Below, one piece after another: positions 37,327 through 47,304 of a stretch of 57,837 nt of DNA. The notes under the pieces are model-generated. The model worked only from the letters and a program-made list of their open reading frames with translations. It was not told the origin of the DNA and searched no databases. Each line of letters begins with the position of its first letter. The first letter of the stretch is position 1. The DNA comes from Paenibacillus anaericanus. GTDB lineage: Bacteria; Bacillota; Bacilli; Paenibacillales; Paenibacillaceae. A program made the translations under genes and the position numbers. Location: the NCBI RefSeq assembly GCF_003994475.1, contig NZ_RZNY01000023.1:1-57837 (forward strand). The letters run 5' to 3'.

Positions 37327-37650
37327 TTGACGATTTCATCCGTATCAGGCAGTAGCAGTTACGCTAGTTCATCAGCAAGCGATACAGCTAGTTTGGAGAA
37401 GCAATTAGCCAAATATATTGCGGAGTTAAAGGAACTGGCTGCAAGTAAGGAGGACGCAAAGACGAAGCAAGTGAAGATGCAGCAATTACAGCTACAGATC
37501 CAGCAAATTCAGACTCAAATCGCTCAGAAGCAAAGTAATGCATCAAGTTCAAGTGCACAACAAGATAATAATAGTAAGAAGGATGTTAATGCTGCAAAGC
37601 TCGGTGTTAACGTGGCGGAAACCGAAGGAAGCATTGATATTTCAATTTAG
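37327..37650 (+). CDS. FlxA-like coiled-coil protein
   Basis: A 107-residue protein starting at TTG behind AAGGAGG. A Ser-rich N terminus precedes a coiled coil (about 20-75) that becomes Gln-rich (QLQLQIQQIQTQIAQKQ), then a polar, disordered tail. This matches FlxA-like proteins often found in Bacillales. Function unknown. It is flanked by its own terminator. Confidence 0.7.
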   Translation: MTISSVSGSSSYASSSASDTASLEKQLAKYIAELKELAASKEDAKTKQVKMQQLQLQIQQIQTQIAQKQSNASSSSAQQDNNSKKDVNAAKLGVNVAETEGSIDISI

Positions 37651-37654
37651 CCCC

Positions 37655-37693
37655 AAGACTCTTACCCTCTAAATGGGTGAGAGTCTTTTTATT
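37655..37693 (+). terminator. Terminator after the flxA-like gene
   Basis: AAGACTCTTACCC / GGGTGAGAGTCTT stem with loop TCTAAAT, followed by T-rich sequence. Confidence 0.9.
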
Positions 37694-37850
37694 TGCGGAT
37701 AACATACTGGAATATGAAGGTAAGATATGTAGAAAAAGTATGGATAAGTAGCAGAATACGTATAACTGTTCAAACAAACCTAAGCTACACTGAATGAGTG
37801 ATTGGTTATTTAGATAACCTACACTAATTTGGAGTACAGGGGGGAAGAAT

Positions 37851-39491
37851 ATGAAAAAGAAGTTGATTTGCAGTATCTCTAGTCTTCTACTTTTAGGTAG
37901 CGTCTTTGCAGGGGGAAGTGCTTCATACGCTAGTGGTACGGTTACCGCCGGAGCTGGGGATAATGAGGTGAAAAGTGTTATTTTATTTGTAACAGACGGA
38001 ACGAGTTTAAACGCAATTAACCTGGCCAGATGGTATCAGGGTGGGAAGCCGCTGTTTATTGACAAGTACTTTACTGGATTATCCAGAACCTATGCTACGG
38101 ATTCATTAACTACGGATTCTGCTGCGGGTGCTACAGCTTTAGCTACGGGGCATAAAATCAAAAGCGAAACTGTTTCAATTCTTCCTGATACAATCACCAT
38201 GCCTTTCATAGAAGCAACAAATAAGGGTGAGGAAAACAAACCCCTTCCAACGATTCTTGAAGCGGCCAAATTAGCCGGAAAAGGAACAGGATTAGTATTT
38301 ACATCCGAGCTTACCGACGCTACGCCAGCTGTGTTTGCGAGTCATGCGGCAAGCCGTGACTTTGCAGAATCTATCTCTGAACAAATGGTATACAACGGAG
38401 TTGATGTATTGCTTGGTGGTGGCTCAGACTACCTAGTGCCTGGGAAAGAAGAAGCGAATCGAACAGATGGCGAAGATCTGACGAAGGTCCTAAAGTCAAA
38501 CGGATATGAATATGTGACTAACAAAAAAGATTTATTAAACACGAAAACGAATAAAGTATGGGGTCTTTTTCAACCGGAAGCTTTAGATGCTGACTTTGAT
38601 CTAAATCCTAATGAACAGCCAAGTTTGGCTGAAATGACAAAGGTAGCCATTGATAAGCTATCCACCAATGAAAAGGGATTTTTCATGATGGTAGAAGCCA
38701 GCCAGATTGACTGGTTCGGCCATGACAATGACCCTGTGGGTATAATAAGCGAAGTTCTAGCATTTGATAAAGCGTTCCAGACGGCAGTTGAATTTGCAGA
38801 GAAGGATGGTCATACGGCTGTTATTTCTACTTCAGATCACGCTACAGGTGGTTTGAATATGACGAATTATGACTCTATGGACGATTTAAGAGCCACTTTA
38901 AAGGGCATAAAACATACCAGCTACGGCATTGAGGGTACAATTAACGAATCTAATATGGTAAAAGTGCTGAAAGAAGAGTATGGACTTACAGATTTAACGA
39001 AGGAAGAAGTAGCTGCAGTCAAAAAAACATTAAAGAATGAAGAAAATTTATCAGTCGTCATTGGACATATGATCGGGGAGAGAATAGGGGTATCCTTCTC
39101 GACGGAGGATCATACGGCAGATGAGGTTGGTATATTTGCGTATCACCCTAAGAACTTTAAACCTACAGACTTTATGCAAAGCGGAATTATTATGAACTCG
39201 GATATCGGAAAATACATTCAATATGTTCTGGGCATTGACTATTCAGCTTTAGAGAAAACTTTATTTGTATCTGGCGAATCCTTTGTCAAAAAAGGTGCAA
39301 CGGTTACGATTGATAAATCGAATAAATTAAATCCGGTCATTGTTGTGAAGAAAGGCAGTCAATTGTTAAAATTGCCGATCGATAAGAACATCGCGATCAT
39401 GGATGGGAAGACGGTGCAACTTAATACGCTTAACCTGTTCATTGCAAGCAGAACGTGGGTATCACAAGAAGCGATTGATTTAATCAAATAA
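37851..39491 (+). CDS. Secreted alkaline phosphatase
   Basis: Exported phosphomonoesterase of 546 residues with a signal peptide (1-27, ending ASYAS). Metal ligand Asp is in LFVTDGTS. The active site DSAAGATALATG holds the phosphorylated Ser90, with further metal ligands in EASQIDWFGHDND and STSDHATGGL. The C-terminal 70 residues look like a copper-amine-oxidase N-terminal-like or similar wall-associated extension (KKGSQLLKLPIDKNIAIMDG region, rough call). I could not find tandem TTAACA Pho boxes upstream. Role: phosphate scavenging. Confidence 0.92.
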   Translation: MKKKLICSISSLLLLGSVFAGGSASYASGTVTAGAGDNEVKSVILFVTDGTSLNAINLARWYQGGKPLFIDKYFTGLSRTYATDSLTTDSAAGATALATGHKIKSETVSILPDTITMPFIEATNKGEENKPLPTILEAAKLAGKGTGLVFTSELTDATPAVFASHAASRDFAESISEQMVYNGVDVLLGGGSDYLVPGKEEANRTDGEDLTKVLKSNGYEYVTNKKDLLNTKTNKVWGLFQPEALDADFDLNPNEQPSLAEMTKVAIDKLSTNEKGFFMMVEASQIDWFGHDNDPVGIISEVLAFDKAFQTAVEFAEKDGHTAVISTSDHATGGLNMTNYDSMDDLRATLKGIKHTSYGIEGTINESNMVKVLKEEYGLTDLTKEEVAAVKKTLKNEENLSVVIGHMIGERIGVSFSTEDHTADEVGIFAYHPKNFKPTDFMQSGIIMNSDIGKYIQYVLGIDYSALEKTLFVSGESFVKKGATVTIDKSNKLNPVIVVKKGSQLLKLPIDKNIAIMDGKTVQLNTLNLFIASRTWVSQEAIDLIK

Positions 39492-39503
39492 TAACGCTAT
39501 TTT

Positions 39504-39552
39504 AAAAACGCTGAGGCTGCCGGGAACTTTCGGGCAACCTCAGCGTTTTTCT
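39504..39552. terminator. Bidirectional terminator, phosphatase / oleate hydratase
   Basis: AAAAACGCTGAGG pairs with CCTCAGCGTTTTT around an inner GCCGGGAACTTTCGGGC hairpin; T-rich on both strands. Confidence 0.92.
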
Positions 39553-39558
39553 CATCTC

Positions 39559-41157
39559 TTAACGATAGGTGGTATTGAAAGCCTTGAATAACGTCCGTAC
39601 GTCGTATTGATGAGGCGTTACAGGACAAATCTTCTTATCTAGACCCAGCAAGGTATAGATGGCGATTCTTGCAGCACGAACGGAGTATTCCTCTGTGAAC
39701 ACCATATCCTCAGGGATCTCAACAAACTGACTGATCATCGCAAGGTTAGTAGAGCCAGCAGGGACAACCGCTGGGCGGTCCGTCATTTTACGTGGCTGGA
39801 ACTGAGCATCAATATAAGGCATCATGCAAGGAATGACATTGATAACATCACTTAGAATTTCATCAAGTTGATCTTCGAAATGCAGATGGTGTAGCAATTC
39901 AATGAGCATCTCCTCACCTGTGCAATCACGCATAGGTTTTTTTACATAGTCGCCGACTTTATCTGTATACAGTCCATAACCCCAGAAGATAGTCTGATCA
40001 GCAGGTTGATCCTTGAAGTGAGGCTGTGCTGCCACCACAATGGACATCAGCCAGCTAGAATCTTTAAAGGTCATAAGGGCGCCGCTACCAGGCACATTAC
40101 GTGAATATTTCTCGATCATCTTAAGTAGTTTGTTGCCCTGCATCGTGACGGTAAATGATTCCCAGTTGGTTTCCTCAGGACGACCAAAGAAAGGTGCAGG
40201 ATTGCCAAGGCCTTCTTTTTTGGCAGCTATTTTTGCCCAAAGCTCACCTGACATAGGTTTGTCAGCAATCAATGGAGCAGCTGTATGCAAATCTCCTAGC
40301 GTAGCATTGTCCGTCATGCAGCCGTTGGTAACGATACAAAGGTCACCTTCATGCAACTGAATCAAGTTATCCGTTATACCATCCTGTGTATAGTGGATAG
40401 CAGTAACGGTAATACCTTCATTTTCATCAAAGTCGAGGTCAGTAACTACACATTTTAGACCGAAGTCTACATCGAACTTATCTAGATAAGCCTTCAATGG
40501 TAGGATTACAGATTCATATTGGTTATAACGAGTCCGAGTCACACCTTCAAGCGTTTGGATACGTGAGAACTCGAACATCATACGATTCATATAACGTCTA
40601 AATTCGAACAAGCTAGACCATTTTTGGAAGGCAAAAGTAGTTTGCCACATATACCAGAAGTTAGTTTCAAAGAAGTGTGGTGTGTGCGCAAACCAATCGC
40701 AGATACGCAGATTGTCGAGTTTCTCTTCAGGTGCGATCATCAATTTGCCAATGGCCAAACGATCGGCGGTGTTGAAGCCCATAGACATTACATCTAGAAC
40801 CTCGCCATCCTTATTTATTAATCTCGCATTTGCATGAGTGGGGTGCTCATGGTCAAAGGCGAGAATTTCATCTGTTACTGATATATCAGGTTGCTCAATA
40901 GAAGGAATAGAATTAAACAGTTCCCAGAAGTTCTCATAGGTTTCTTCGTTTAGCATGCGCCCGCCGCGACATACAAAACCTTGGACTGGACTACCTGCTC
41001 CATCGTTGCTTCCACCTAGGATATTCATTCCTTCTAGCACGTGAATATTTTTACCCGAGAATCCGCAATCTCTAACCAGATATGCTGCACCAGCGAGTGA
41101 TGCAAGACCGCCTCCTACAAAATAAACCTGTCTGTTGTCCTTGTTTTGTTCCATCAT
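39559..41157 (-). CDS. Oleate hydratase (MCRA family)
   Basis: FAD-dependent enzyme that hydrates the cis-9 double bond of unsaturated fatty acids to 10-hydroxy fatty acids. From ATG 41157 (GGAGG six bases upstream) it has 532 residues. The dinucleotide-binding motif is VGGGLASLAGAAYLVRD; GGSNDGAGSP and GGRMLNEETYENFW are the family's active-site segments. Upstream in-frame codons back to 41226 are an unlikely extension. It is monocistronic. In other Firmicutes this enzyme helps resist toxic unsaturated fatty acids. Confidence 0.92.
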   Translation of the reverse strand: MMEQNKDNRQVYFVGGGLASLAGAAYLVRDCGFSGKNIHVLEGMNILGGSNDGAGSPVQGFVCRGGRMLNEETYENFWELFNSIPSIEQPDISVTDEILAFDHEHPTHANARLINKDGEVLDVMSMGFNTADRLAIGKLMIAPEEKLDNLRICDWFAHTPHFFETNFWYMWQTTFAFQKWSSLFEFRRYMNRMMFEFSRIQTLEGVTRTRYNQYESVILPLKAYLDKFDVDFGLKCVVTDLDFDENEGITVTAIHYTQDGITDNLIQLHEGDLCIVTNGCMTDNATLGDLHTAAPLIADKPMSGELWAKIAAKKEGLGNPAPFFGRPEETNWESFTVTMQGNKLLKMIEKYSRNVPGSGALMTFKDSSWLMSIVVAAQPHFKDQPADQTIFWGYGLYTDKVGDYVKKPMRDCTGEEMLIELLHHLHFEDQLDEILSDVINVIPCMMPYIDAQFQPRKMTDRPAVVPAGSTNLAMISQFVEIPEDMVFTEEYSVRAARIAIYTLLGLDKKICPVTPHQYDVRTLFKAFNTTYR

Positions 41158-41544
41158 ATTAGCCTCCATGTTTTTAGAAATTTTTAAAAACGATGATGCT
41201 GTTTGCGTACCTTTACAATAGGACAACAGGGAGATGATCTCTATAGACAGTGATGGCAGAGTGTTTAGTTTTTAGACAAAAGTGAAGAAGTGTTTAAAAA
41301 CAAGCATTGCTCGGTTTCCGAGATCATTGTGGAGGGCGGATAGTGATTTGAAATGTTACATATAATGAGTACATCTTGTGGATCATATCGCTTTGATGTC
41401 TTGGATCAGCAGACAATAAGCGATGGATGTGATACTCTTTGTTCATACGACTCTCTTGTAGAGCTACAATATGTACTTAAATAACGAACCAAAAATTGAA
41501 AGCATGAGTAGATTATAAATCTGCGCAGCAGAAGAGGTAAAAGG
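41158..41544. other. Divergent intergenic region, oleate hydratase / dbpA
   Basis: AT-rich, with several GTGTTTA/TTTAAAAAC words at 41171-41310 that may be operators for the hydratase gene. A 43-codon open frame (41353-41484, plus strand) has no convincing ribosome binding site and is left uncalled. No RNA gene seen. Confidence 0.4.
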
Positions 41545-42990
41545 ATGAGTATTCAAGATTTTAAGGACTATAAACTAAGTGAGGAAATCGTCTCAGCACT
41601 GCAAAGTTTGGGGTATCATGAGCCAACAGAAGTGCAACGTGAAGTCATACCGCTCGCGCTAACGAAGCAGGATCTTGTAGTGAAATCGCAAACAGGGAGT
41701 GGCAAGACAGCCTCCTTTGGTATTCCTATTTGTGATCTAGTAGATTGGCAGGAGAATAAGCCACAGGCTCTAATCCTCACGCCTACCCGCGAATTAGCGG
41801 TGCAAGTGAAAGAGGACATTACGAATATTGGACGATTCAAACGGATTAAAGCGACAGCACTGTACGGTAAGGTTCCCTATGCGAAGCAAACTGCTGAATT
41901 GAAGCAGAAGAGTCACGTAGTAGTTGGAACTCCGGGGCGTGTTCTGGATCATATAGAACGAGGAACATTTTCATTAGAAAAATTAGAATACCTTGTCATT
42001 GATGAAGCTGATGAAATGCTTAACATGGGATTTATTCAGCAAGTAGAAGCGATTATACAGAAGCTGCCGGTCGAAAGAACGACGATGTTATTTTCGGCAA
42101 CACTTCCTCAAGATGTAGAAAAGCTTTGTCATAAATATATGAACGATCCCCGTCATATTGAGATTCAGGCTACAGGACTCACGACGGATACCATAGAGCA
42201 TACTTTATACGAAGTGAAAGATAAGGATAAATTTGCGCTACTTAAAGATATTACTATCGTTGAAAATCCGGATAGCTGCATTATCTTCTGCCGGACTCAA
42301 GAACATGTGAATCAGGTAAGTGAGCAATTAACCAACGCTGATTATACTTGTTCGAAAATCCATGGTGGGATGCTGCAAGAGGAACGTTTTGAAGTCATGA
42401 ACGATTTCAGAAGAGGTCAGTTCCGTTACCTCGTTGCTACTGACGTAGCTGCAAGAGGAATCGATATTGATAATATCACGCATGTCATCAACTATGATCT
42501 ACCGCTCGAGAAGGAAAGTTATGTACATCGGACGGGAAGAACAGGACGAGCGGGTAAGAAAGGGAAGGCGATTAGCTTCGTCACTCCATTTGAAGATAAA
42601 TTCCTGAGTGAAATTGAAGGATATATCGGATTCAGTATCCCGAGAATGAGCCCACCTTCCAAAGAGGAAGTGGCAAGTAAGAAGACCTCCTTTGAAGGAA
42701 AAATGGGGATTCAGCCTACGAGAAAACCGGATAAGAATGAGCAATTAAATAAAGAGATTATGAAGCTGTATTTCAATGGGGGCAAGAAGAAGAAGCTTAG
42801 AGCTGTCGACTTCGTAGGTACGATTGCCAAAATTGAGGGGATCACAGCAGAGGACATTGGGATTATTACGATTCAGGATAATGTTTCTTACGTGGAAATA
42901 TTGAATGGCAAGGGTCCACTTGTCTTAAAAGTAATGAAGGATACAACGATTAAGGGAAAATTGCTGAAAGTTCACAAGGCTTTGAAGTAA
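41545..42990 (+). CDS. dbpA: DEAD-box RNA helicase DbpA (YxiN-like)
   Basis: ATP-dependent RNA helicase of 481 residues for 50S ribosome assembly. Motifs: Q motif region [10 protein letters not shown], Walker [26 protein letters not shown] in [12 protein letters not shown], and [10 protein letters not shown]. The last 80 residues (about 400-481; [20 protein letters not shown]) form the DbpA RNA-binding domain that recognises 23S rRNA hairpin 92. Length and domain order match B. subtilis YxiN. AGAGG precedes the ATG. Confidence 0.93.
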   Translation: MSIQDFKDYKLSEEIVSALQSLGYHEPTEVQREVIPLALTKQDLVVKSQTGSGKTASFGIPICDLVDWQENKPQALILTPTRELAVQVKEDITNIGRFKRIKATALYGKVPYAKQTAELKQKSHVVVGTPGRVLDHIERGTFSLEKLEYLVIDEADEMLNMGFIQQVEAIIQKLPVERTTMLFSATLPQDVEKLCHKYMNDPRHIEIQATGLTTDTIEHTLYEVKDKDKFALLKDITIVENPDSCIIFCRTQEHVNQVSEQLTNADYTCSKIHGGMLQEERFEVMNDFRRGQFRYLVATDVAARGIDIDNITHVINYDLPLEKESYVHRTGRTGRAGKKGKAISFVTPFEDKFLSEIEGYIGFSIPRMSPPSKEEVASKKTSFEGKMGIQPTRKPDKNEQLNKEIMKLYFNGGKKKKLRAVDFVGTIAKIEGITAEDIGIITIQDNVSYVEILNGKGPLVLKVMKDTTIKGKLLKVHKALK

Positions 42991-43023
42991 AGTCTAGAGT
43001 GGGCCGAATCAAAGGAAACCTCG

Positions 43024-43066
43024 AGAGCCGAGACCAAGAGTAACATCTTGATTTCGGCTCTTTGTG
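43024..43066 (+). terminator. dbpA terminator containing a duplicated 30-nt element
   Basis: AGAGCCGAGA..CAAGA pairs with TCTTG..TTTCGGCTCT around GTAACA, followed by TTTG. The 30-nt core at 43028-43057 recurs in direct orientation, 28/30 identical, at 52389-52418. Confidence 0.75.
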
Positions 43067-43298
43067 CGCTGATATTTAACCAAACTAGTAAACAGCTCTT
43101 GTCATTAGATATGGACAAGGGCTGACTAGTTCTATAAAACCATACATTAATACGTCCATAATCCATATTACCTATATTATTTAATATATTCTATAATATG
43201 CTAAATTAGGGATTGATAATAAGATTACTAGATGGTAAATTTAATTCAAACGATTGCACAATTTGTAATATTTACCTTAAGGGGGTGTTTTTCACAGA
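43067..43298 (+). promoter_or_regulatory. AT-rich promoter region of the polyketide-like cluster
   Basis: No gene. Markedly AT-rich. A plausible sigma-A promoter is TTGATA (43213-43218), 17 bp, TAAATT (43236-43241). AAGGGGGTG at about 43278-43286 is the probable ribosome binding site of the first gene, with slightly long spacing. Confidence 0.4.
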
Positions 43299-44891
43299 AT
43301 GATTAAGGAACTCAAACCGAATTATGGGGATGAATACTCTTGGCATGAAGTAAATTGTTTCTTTCGGGCATGGTCCATCGTATTGCAGTCATATCATGCG
43401 TCATATTTCGACAACTTTCTTCAGGCGATGTTTTTAAATTGGACTTTTTTTCCGGAAAGTATTGCCGAAACAGAACATGATGACTTTATGCTCGAGAGTA
43501 ATGCAAACGTTCTCTCCCCACTTTTTAATGTGCAGGCTGAAAAGGTGTTTTACAAGAATCAGTACCAGTTCCATGAGCTGATCCGTACAAGTTTGAACCA
43601 AAAGCACCGACTGATCATACCTGGAGATGTATTTAATATTTACTATAATGCAGCTTATAGAACCAAACACGGTGAGCATTATTTTATCCTCAAGGGTTGT
43701 GATCAGCAAACAGGGCGTTATTACATTCTAGATAATTTGCATGTCAAGAATGGCTCCAGCACATTATACGAGGATTTCTTAATTCCTTGGGATGTCTTAT
43801 ATGATTCTAGTCAATTATTCTTCGAAAACTTTCAACCAACATCAGAACCCTACTTTTGGTCAACCTCAGAATTATCACCACATCACACCAACAACTCCAG
43901 ACTAGTCTTTCAGGCTAACCTCTACATTCTGAATAAATATATTAACCAGTACAAGGATCATCAATTTGAGTCGATGCTAAGTAATCAAGATAGTAAAGCG
44001 GAGCAAATCCAGAAATTTTTCATGAAATTCAACCATAAGAATACATACTTTAAAATTTTAAAATCGGTATTCAAGACACTCGAAATTGACACCACAACAT
44101 TTGACGAACTTATAGCTTCGTTTAATGAGCTGAAATCAAAGATTCCGATAATTTTGGCAGGGTCTGGTTCATCCAGTGAGTTGTTCGCACAGTATACGTT
44201 ATTGGAGCGAAATATATTGCTGCATATGCACGGTCTGATCACGGAGTATTTGAATACTGCTCAAAGTCAGGAGAACACAGTTCAGCAGATTTCACTTGAG
44301 GAGGCGGTCATGCTTAATGCCAGCGGGGTTAATTTGCAGATGGAGAAGGAGCAAATTACAATCCATCACAGCGCTACGCTTAAGACAGATACCTGGATAG
44401 CCGAGAATGATGCCTTCCAAATTTTATGGAGAGATGATAAGAGCAACGTAGGTTACGAAAGTGGAGACATCGACTTAATTGAAGTGGAAATTGAGAATCG
44501 AAGTGATCCTGGATTACCTTTCCAGTCCGGTATTATCATCGTTTACGATCATGAGACGCTATTGTTTGGAGGCATACAGAATATTGGAATATCCTTATTT
44601 GTTCCTCAGAGACAAGCGGATTATTGCGTAAAGGAAATGAAAAATTTAGTGCCTTCTCTCAAATTGAAGATACGCAAAGATCGAGAGAAAGGTCTACTTC
44701 TCTATTACAAGAATCCCCGGGATATAGAGTATCGGTTATTTTATGAGAATGGTTTTTCGCCGGATTTTACCGAGATTGGTATCTTCTCTAGAACGTGGGA
44801 GCCAATTGATCACACAACCGTTTTTACAAACTTAACTGTTTATAACCATAACCTAATTATGAAAGGGAGAGATGAACATGTACGAATTTGA
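43299..44891 (+). CDS. BtrH-like C39-fold protein, candidate acyl-ACP acyltransferase
   Basis: First gene of the cluster, 530 residues, no signal peptide. The N-terminal 150 residues resemble BtrH_N/C39-papain-like folds, with a candidate triad Cys20 (EVNCFFRAW), His127 (GEHYFILKG) and Asp145 (YILDNLHV). In butirosin biosynthesis BtrH moves an acyl group from an ACP to an amine; by analogy this protein could release the ACP-bound chain onto an acceptor. The middle (about 200-340) is helical. The C-terminal 180 residues are beta-rich (WIAENDAFQILWRD, GIIIVYDHETLLFGG), perhaps a concanavalin-like fold. Its last 14 nt overlap the ACP gene. Enzyme role is inferred. Confidence 0.65.
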   Translation: MIKELKPNYGDEYSWHEVNCFFRAWSIVLQSYHASYFDNFLQAMFLNWTFFPESIAETEHDDFMLESNANVLSPLFNVQAEKVFYKNQYQFHELIRTSLNQKHRLIIPGDVFNIYYNAAYRTKHGEHYFILKGCDQQTGRYYILDNLHVKNGSSTLYEDFLIPWDVLYDSSQLFFENFQPTSEPYFWSTSELSPHHTNNSRLVFQANLYILNKYINQYKDHQFESMLSNQDSKAEQIQKFFMKFNHKNTYFKILKSVFKTLEIDTTTFDELIASFNELKSKIPIILAGSGSSSELFAQYTLLERNILLHMHGLITEYLNTAQSQENTVQQISLEEAVMLNASGVNLQMEKEQITIHHSATLKTDTWIAENDAFQILWRDDKSNVGYESGDIDLIEVEIENRSDPGLPFQSGIIIVYDHETLLFGGIQNIGISLFVPQRQADYCVKEMKNLVPSLKLKIRKDREKGLLLYYKNPRDIEYRLFYENGFSPDFTEIGIFSRTWEPIDHTTVFTNLTVYNHNLIMKGRDEHVRI

Positions 44892-45147
44892 GTACAAGCT
44901 GCGCGAATTAATAATTAATGAGTTGGAATTGGAGGATGTTAACCATCTGGGATTAGATGATCCATTATTCGAGACCGATGAAGCAGACAACTATGCGCTA
45001 GATTCAGTAGACGCTGTGGAGCTGGCAGTCCTAGTCAAACGGAATTATAATATTGAACTTTCGGAGGAGGACTCTGGTGCCTTCGCAAGCATCAGATTGT
45101 TAGCGGCAAAAGTAATGGAAAAGCAAACTATTAACGTCAATTCATGA
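44878..45147 (+). CDS. Acyl carrier protein of the cluster
   Basis: About 89 residues, acidic four-helix carrier protein. The phosphopantetheine attachment site is Ser43 in ALDSVDAVELA, close to the DSLD consensus. ATG 44878 is seven bases after GGGAGAG; 44872 is possible. It carries the growing chain between the ketosynthase, ketoreductase and dehydratase encoded downstream. The PPTase of the same operon probably activates it. Confidence 0.9.
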   Translation: MYEFEYKLRELIINELELEDVNHLGLDDPLFETDEADNYALDSVDAVELAVLVKRNYNIELSEEDSGAFASIRLLAAKVMEKQTINVNS

Positions 45148-45166
45148 GTGTGAGGAGATATAAGTA

Positions 45167-46120
45167 ATGGATATGTTAAGTGTTAAAGATGTCCAATTTT
45201 CTTATGATAAATCCAAAAAAGTGCTAAAGGACATCAATTTCTCAGTGAGAGAAAACGACGTGATGGGATTTATGGGATTGAACGGTGCAGGCAAGTCCAC
45301 ACTGATTCAATTGATTATGGGTCTGCTTAAGTTGTCAGACGGAAGTATAGAAATTGGAGATCTCGATATCAAGAAGCATTCCAAAGAGGTTAAGAAGATG
45401 CTTGGTTATGTACCGCAAGATATTGCGATTATTGAGAATCTAACGGCTTATCAGAATGTGAAGTTTTTTGGTTCTATCTATGGATTGAAAGGCAAAGAGT
45501 TGGCCGAGCACGTAGACAGAGCGCTAGCATTCGTACAGCTAACGGATAGAGCAAAGGAGAGACCCTCCAAGTTCTCTGGTGGTATGAAGCGAAGATTGAA
45601 TATTGCTTGCGGAATTGTGCATAATCCTCAATTGATTATTCTGGACGAGCCAACGGTTGGAGTTGATCCCCAATCTCGTAATTACATCCTTGAATCGATC
45701 AATGAACTGAAGCAGCAAGGGAAGACAATTATTTATGTCTCGCACTATATGGAGGAGATCGAGTCCATTTGCAATCAAGTAGTCATTATTAATGATGGCA
45801 AAGTGCTATATTCCGGCGGTATGGATGAGATTAAACATGAGGCTGGTAGTGAGATGATTAATGTTATCTTTCATCGTCCTTTAGAAGAAGCAGACAAACG
45901 ACAATTGATGTATGAATTTAAGGAAAATGCCGCATTTCCTTCGGAAACAGAGTTGGAAATCAAGGTTCATGGTGAAGCTGGTGAATCTGTGAAGAATCTC
46001 ATTTCGCTGAAAGAGAACTTTAACGATCAGATCAAGAAAATCCAATTGTCCGACGTTTCTTTGGAAAGTGTGTTCTTGGAACTTACCGGAACTCATCCCA
46101 GTGTGCAGCAAAGTGGTTAA
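45167..46120 (+). CDS. ABC exporter ATP-binding subunit
   Basis: Nucleotide-binding subunit of 317 residues for an ABC-2 type exporter. Walker A GLNGAGKST (about residues 40-48), Q loop in GYVPQD, signature FSGGMKRRLNIACG, Walker B LIILDEPTVGVD, and H loop VSHYMEE. The C-terminal 90 residues are the variable domain typical of drug or lipid exporters. It pairs with the two permeases that follow and probably exports the cluster product. Confidence 0.93.
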   Translation: MDMLSVKDVQFSYDKSKKVLKDINFSVRENDVMGFMGLNGAGKSTLIQLIMGLLKLSDGSIEIGDLDIKKHSKEVKKMLGYVPQDIAIIENLTAYQNVKFFGSIYGLKGKELAEHVDRALAFVQLTDRAKERPSKFSGGMKRRLNIACGIVHNPQLIILDEPTVGVDPQSRNYILESINELKQQGKTIIYVSHYMEEIESICNQVVIINDGKVLYSGGMDEIKHEAGSEMINVIFHRPLEEADKRQLMYEFKENAAFPSETELEIKVHGEAGESVKNLISLKENFNDQIKKIQLSDVSLESVFLELTGTHPSVQQSG

Positions 46121-46152
46121 TAGCTGAAAATACCTTGATTAGGAGTTATATC

Positions 46153-47304
46153 ATGAGAAGCTTCAGAATTCTGATATTTAATTTTTTCCACAAGATGTTT
46201 ATGGAGAAAGCAGTATTGGTTAACCTGATCGTACTTCCTATTCTACTGATTGGTATCTTGGGATCTTCTCTGTCGTCCATTTATAACCCCAAACCTGTTA
46301 AAGATATTCCAATTGGAGTGGTCTACGGAGCAGGAAGCGAATATTACAAGCAAAGTCTGATCGGTTTTTTTGAGGATAAAGAGGTCAAGGAACTGCTACG
46401 AACTAAGGAAGTTGCGGATTTATCGACTGCCCGTGAGCAGTTAGGAGCAGGCGTATTTAAAGCGCTTATGATCGTACCCGACAATATAGATCTGCAAATG
46501 GCCAATGGAGAAAAAGTGGAAATCACGGTACTTTACAATCAGAAGGATACGGTCGAGCATAGCGTAATTTCGGTTACCTTGTCCACGCTGACGGATGCCA
46601 CGAATTCGCTTCGGCTTGCTTACGAGATCATGCCGGAGAAGGAAGACGGCCATCAATACGTGTTCGAACAATTGATTGCGGATTCCGACATAGCTGGACA
46701 ACCCAAAACTACTGCAATGAATTATTACGGAGTAACGATGACGGTTCTTGTTCTGTTCTATGGACTCTCTTTTGCGATTAATAATATTCAAAATGACTTT
46801 AAGGGAAATCTAGGAGTTAAGCTAAGAATATCACCGATTTCTCCGCTTGTTGTTGTCATTAGCCTGTTTACTTCGGGGGTACTGGTATCTTTTATTCAAG
46901 CCTCGATTGTTATTCTGTTCTCAAAATTGGTGTTCGACGTGTACTATGGGCAACATCTCTACGTCATCTTTTTCATCACTCTATTAGGTTCTATGTTCTT
47001 TAATGCTATCGGATTGATATTAGGCGTGTATATTAACAATCGAAAGCTTTTGAACATGATTACTAGCGTTGGTATACCTCTTATGATCTTTGTAGCAGGG
47101 GGTTATTATCGCATTGATTTTGGATATTTTAGCTTTGTATCCCCAGTTACATATATTCAGAAGCTGTACTTCACTTATATCTACCAAAATGAAATTTTAA
47201 TGCCATATATCTCTTCCATTCTACTCTTAATTAGCCTAGGCATACTGATATCACTGATCATGCTGAGCAAATATAAAGGAGTACAAGCTTATGAAGATAT
47301 TTAA
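46153..47304 (+). CDS. ABC-2 type permease 1
   Basis: Membrane subunit of about 383 residues. One N-terminal helix, then a large extracytoplasmic domain (about 45-210), then five helices (from about 215), the layout of YhgE/YbhS-type ABC-2 permeases. AGGAG lies seven bases before ATG 46153; TTG 46135 is less likely. The 3' end overlaps the next permease by 14 nt. Confidence 0.88.
   Translation: MRSFRILIFNFFHKMFMEKAVLVNLIVLPILLIGILGSSLSSIYNPKPVKDIPIGVVYGAGSEYYKQSLIGFFEDKEVKELLRTKEVADLSTAREQLGAGVFKALMIVPDNIDLQMANGEKVEITVLYNQKDTVEHSVISVTLSTLTDATNSLRLAYEIMPEKEDGHQYVFEQLIADSDIAGQPKTTAMNYYGVTMTVLVLFYGLSFAINNIQNDFKGNLGVKLRISPISPLVVVISLFTSGVLVSFIQASIVILFSKLVFDVYYGQHLYVIFFITLLGSMFFNAIGLILGVYINNRKLLNMITSVGIPLMIFVAGGYYRIDFGYFSFVSPVTYIQKLYFTYIYQNEILMPYISSILLLISLGILISLIMLSKYKGVQAYEDI

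Noticed and set aside
37700..37850. Pho box upstream of alkaline phosphatase
   Set aside because: No pair of TTAACA-like hexamers at 11-bp spacing was found; only CTACAC words that do not fit the consensus.
41353..41484. 43-residue open frame with several cysteines before dbpA
   Set aside because: No ribosome binding site at a usable distance and no recognisable motif; left as part of the intergenic description.
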